DNA from: Fibrobacteria bacterium
GTDB taxonomy: Bacteria; Fibrobacterota; Fibrobacteria; UBA11236; JADFYW01
Length of the DNA stretch: 47,891 nucleotides
Assembly: GCA_015232855.1 (NCBI GenBank)
Contig: JADFYW010000020.1
Span: 1-47,891, forward strand
Direction: 5' to 3'
The notes under the pieces were generated by a model. The model was not told where the DNA came from. It did not search any database and saw only the letters and a list, made by a program, of their open reading frames with translations. A program made the position numbers and the translations under genes. Below are positions 45,367 through 47,891 of this stretch, piece by piece. How positions within the stretch are numbered: position 1 is the first letter of the stretch; each line of letters begins with the position of its first letter.

Positions 45367-47049
45367 CTACCCCCACTCCACCAGCTGCTGATCCGTCTTC
45401 AACCTGACCCGCTGCGCCTGCATACCATCATAAACCTTATCAAAATCACCACCCACACCGAATCCAACTGGCAATGCAAGCTCCGCTTCCCTGGTAAATC
45501 TTTCCCGGTAAAAGTCCTCACTATAAGCCATTCCCCACCAGTCCACCATTATCTCCCGGGCTTTAAAAAGCTTCTCCGCAGAAGGCAGCCTGGCAGATTT
45601 TTTATTGTTTACTGTACTCGTGGACGGCAGCAGATTCCATAAATCATTATTCGGCCAGTGTGCAAAAGGAAAACAGTGATCAACCGCAAAATCATTCCTG
45701 AGTTTTGTACCTGTCCAGACACAGTGAACCGACTTACCTTTTGCCCTGCACCGTTCCACCATTTTTCTGACTTCACCGGTATTCCGCTCCGGTTCCAGCC
45801 AGGTTAAAGCGGTATTTAACTTCTCTGCAGAAACCTTCTGACCTTGTTTTTTATGATAGGTCTGCATTAACGAAACCCATTCCTTAACAACAGCAGGTTC
45901 AATCCAGCAGGCATATCGGGTAAGCGCTTCCCATACATTAACCGGGATTTTAAACACGCCGAATGATGAAAGATAATCCAAATCGAGCCGGATACTGTCC
46001 GGACAGTTAAACCTGTATTTCTCAACTTGAAAAACCTGAGTACTGTCACCGGGAAACGTGATAAAATGAGCAGGCATTTGCGCAATGATATTCCGGCAGA
46101 GATTAACCGCCCGTGCTACATTCACTGCGTCATTCCCCTGAAAAAAGGAGCCAACCTGCAGGTCATAAGGTGAAATATGCTTAAGTGCTTTAAATGCATC
46201 TTTATTAAACGCAACATGACTGTTCCCCCGGGAACCCTGAATAAAATCATGTTCCAGAATAAGCTGCTTATACTGTCTTACCCAGTAGAGACTTACCAGA
46301 CCCACAGGTATGCTTACATACTGGTCATCCTCTTCCAGCACTGCACCCCGGGCACCATCTGCTATTCTCAACAATACCCTCAAAAGCGCCATTTTGTAAG
46401 TGGAAGATTTATCATCATTCACAATAATATGCCGTAACAGCGGCATTGCACCGGTACCGTCATCCGGCATCCGGTAAACTGATGTATTCCAAATCACATC
46501 ATTACGACCCAGTGAATCTCCGGAATCCTTATCAAGTAATTTCTCCAGTGTATTGCTGACCGCCAGACTGTCAAGCTGATGAAAATCAACCGGATACATA
46601 TCCCGGTTATTATCTCTCCTGACCGAACGGCAAGACATCACCAGCAGACCACCCGATTTCAGCAAATTAGAAAAAACACGAAATGCTCTCTTTCTGTTCC
46701 CTGGAGCAATATGCATCCACACTCCGGAAAGAAGAATAACATCAAATTTACAGTCCATCTTCCTGATTTTCTTTAAAGCCGGGAGAGTATCACTCAACCA
46801 CCTGATTGACTTTGAATAATGAGCTTCTTCTCCCCGCCCGCGTAATTTATCACAAGGTTCAACCGCGATAACCTCATGCCCCAGGGATGCCAGCCAGGCC
46901 GCATCTCTTCCCGAACCCGCACCGATATCCAGAATGAGAGAATGCGTTTTGGGTAGAAAGTGCCGCCAGGAATCATGCACGGCTTCTGCCTTAACCGATT
47001 CATAACGCCTGAAAAGGTCATCAGCATGAGTATCATAATAGCCGGGCAT
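45367..47049 (-). CDS. class I methyltransferase fused to HNH nuclease
   Basis: About 560 residues from ATG 47049; the frame continues to 47118. The N-terminal part has the SAM-binding motif LDIGAGSGRDAAWLASLGHEVIAVE with DVILLSGVWMHI downstream, like small-molecule or RNA class I methyltransferases; no NPPY/DPPY DNA-methylase motif is visible. The C-terminal 150 residues have HCVWTGTKL, FAVDHCFPFAHW and NDLWNLLPSTSTVNNKKSARLP, an HNH pattern. A methylase joined to a nuclease is unusual and suggests a self-contained modifying and cutting protein. It lies with HNH and helicase genes on one strand. Confidence 0.8.
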   Translation of the reverse strand: MPGYYDTHADDLFRRYESVKAEAVHDSWRHFLPKTHSLILDIGAGSGRDAAWLASLGHEVIAVEPCDKLRGRGEEAHYSKSIRWLSDTLPALKKIRKMDCKFDVILLSGVWMHIAPGNRKRAFRVFSNLLKSGGLLVMSCRSVRRDNNRDMYPVDFHQLDSLAVSNTLEKLLDKDSGDSLGRNDVIWNTSVYRMPDDGTGAMPLLRHIIVNDDKSSTYKMALLRVLLRIADGARGAVLEEDDQYVSIPVGLVSLYWVRQYKQLILEHDFIQGSRGNSHVAFNKDAFKALKHISPYDLQVGSFFQGNDAVNVARAVNLCRNIIAQMPAHFITFPGDSTQVFQVEKYRFNCPDSIRLDLDYLSSFGVFKIPVNVWEALTRYACWIEPAVVKEWVSLMQTYHKKQGQKVSAEKLNTALTWLEPERNTGEVRKMVERCRAKGKSVHCVWTGTKLRNDFAVDHCFPFAHWPNNDLWNLLPSTSTVNNKKSARLPSAEKLFKAREIMVDWWGMAYSEDFYRERFTREAELALPVGFGVGGDFDKVYDGMQAQRVRLKTDQQLVEWG

Positions 47050-47258
47050 TATAAAAATATAGTAACTGCAGTAAGACTTATGAGTTATCAGTTTCAAGTA
47101 AATCCCATTTTTTACCAAAAAACAAGAAAAACCGGTATTTTTTCAGTAACAGCAAGCCTGCCGCAAATAGCGCAAGCTTTGCTGCACACCAGAACCCCCG
47201 TCAAAAAAATAGCGAATAATTAGTCCCCAGCCAGTACCTTCCATATTATTTTTTAAAT

Positions 47259-47891
47259 TTACCCTTTGAGGCGCTTAATCAACTCCGTCTCTTCCGTATA
47301 GGGAATGAACAGGTGCGTCCGGGCTCTTGTTATTGCCACATACACCAGCCGGTCTATCTGCTCCCGACTCCAACCGCCTGGTCTCAACCACTCCAATCCT
47401 ATAAGGAATACACAGGCATAATCCAGACCCTTGGCGCTGTGGATGGTGGAGATGGTGACTGCGTTTGTCGATATATCGTAGTTCTTTTTTGTTTCCCTGT
47501 TCTCGGTGGACCAGCGGGCGAGGACGCCCTTTGACTCGAGTTGTTCTTTAATAAGGAGAGGGACCCGTTGTTCTTTGTTTGAGGGCAGAGTGTCCCGGGT
47601 ATAGAGTACCGCTATCTGGGAGCGGGGTATGTCGTATTTGTCCATGACCCGTTTTAACTGATCTGCCAGGTAAGCAAGCAACTCGTCAAAACTCCCGGCC
47701 GGTTTAAGCTCGGGTGCAGGACCAGAGAGCGGACGGTAATAATCAAAGAGCTCCTGCTGTCCGTGTTCCTCTCCGGGAAAGGTCTCCCGGCTGTTGCCGA
47801 TAAACCGGGCGGCAAAACCTGCTATTTCTTTGGTGTTCCGATACATGTAATGCATGGAAAAGCGCTTCCCCTGTACATCCACCCCCATGGA
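47259..47891 (-). CDS. UvrD/Rep-type helicase C-terminal part (partial)
   Basis: The last 210 residues are in the window and the frame stays open to the edge. VTISTIHSAKGLDYACVFLIGLEWLRPGG and RLVYVAITRARTHLFI are superfamily 1A motifs V and VI. IAVLYTRD is an upstream segment. The upstream gene part lies beyond 47891. Being on the same strand as the methyltransferase-HNH gene, 140 bp apart, it may belong to the same defence cluster or to DNA repair. Confidence 0.85.
   Translation of the reverse strand, partial: SMGVDVQGKRFSMHYMYRNTKEIAGFAARFIGNSRETFPGEEHGQQELFDYYRPLSGPAPELKPAGSFDELLAYLADQLKRVMDKYDIPRSQIAVLYTRDTLPSNKEQRVPLLIKEQLESKGVLARWSTENRETKKNYDISTNAVTISTIHSAKGLDYACVFLIGLEWLRPGGWSREQIDRLVYVAITRARTHLFIPYTEETELIKRLKG

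Overview
The window looks like a chromosomal stretch of a Gram-negative, envelope-rich bacterium of the Fibrobacterota (Fibrobacter/Chitinispirillum) type. This is inference. It rests on a TIGR02147/DUF4423-family gene (17603-18454) paired with a LamG/DUF2341 lipoprotein, on several exported enzymes with C-terminal FlgD-like or type IX secretion-like sorting domains, and on an outer-membrane protein ending in Phe. No rRNA, complete tRNA or CRISPR array was seen.

Region 1 (1-18.5 kb) is an export and polysaccharide region: a 1188-aa outer-membrane protein, a small lipoprotein, a Tat-exported DUF362 protein, a parallel beta-helix protein with a sorting tail, a glucose/sorbosone dehydrogenase-like protein with a TTVVD linker, a heparinase II/III-type lyase translationally coupled to a rhamnogalacturonan-lyase-like protein, and the LamG lipoprotein/TIGR02147 pair. 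A DUF3800 gene followed at once by two tandem hairpins sits in the middle. The spacers carry degenerate TAAATCC and AATCTTC repeats.

Region 2 (18.6-29.3 kb) mixes housekeeping and accessory genes: an AAA ATPase remnant, a WYL regulator followed by an RNase J-like metallo-beta-lactamase protein, an AAA/DUF4143 ATPase with a 17-bp inverted repeat at its 5' end, a 163-bp MITE-like palindrome, a nuclease-like gene, a frameshifted gene, complete dnaE with a degenerate PHP site, an HD-domain gene and clpS.

Region 3 (29.3-38.4 kb) is a turnover zone. It holds an AbiEi/AbiEii toxin-antitoxin pair, a second DUF4143 ATPase with three iterons spaced exactly 33 bp apart, small zinc-ribbon-like ORFs, DUF6933 and DUF6508 genes, hpt, a truncated RadC coupled to a KilA-N gene, and remnants of DUF5131 and DnaB-like genes. 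Scattered through it are two copies and one 3' remnant of a non-coding element whose main hairpin is kept by compensatory changes and which ends in a terminator-like hairpin plus T-run. This is the best candidate for an undescribed structured RNA.

Region 4 (38.4-47.9 kb) looks like a defence island. A four-gene + strand unit (PD-(D/E)XK-like nuclease, 59-aa protein, 917-aa PLD nuclease with a zinc ribbon, 565-aa unknown protein) faces a - strand group of HNH nuclease, methyltransferase-HNH fusion and a UvrD-type helicase cut by the window edge.
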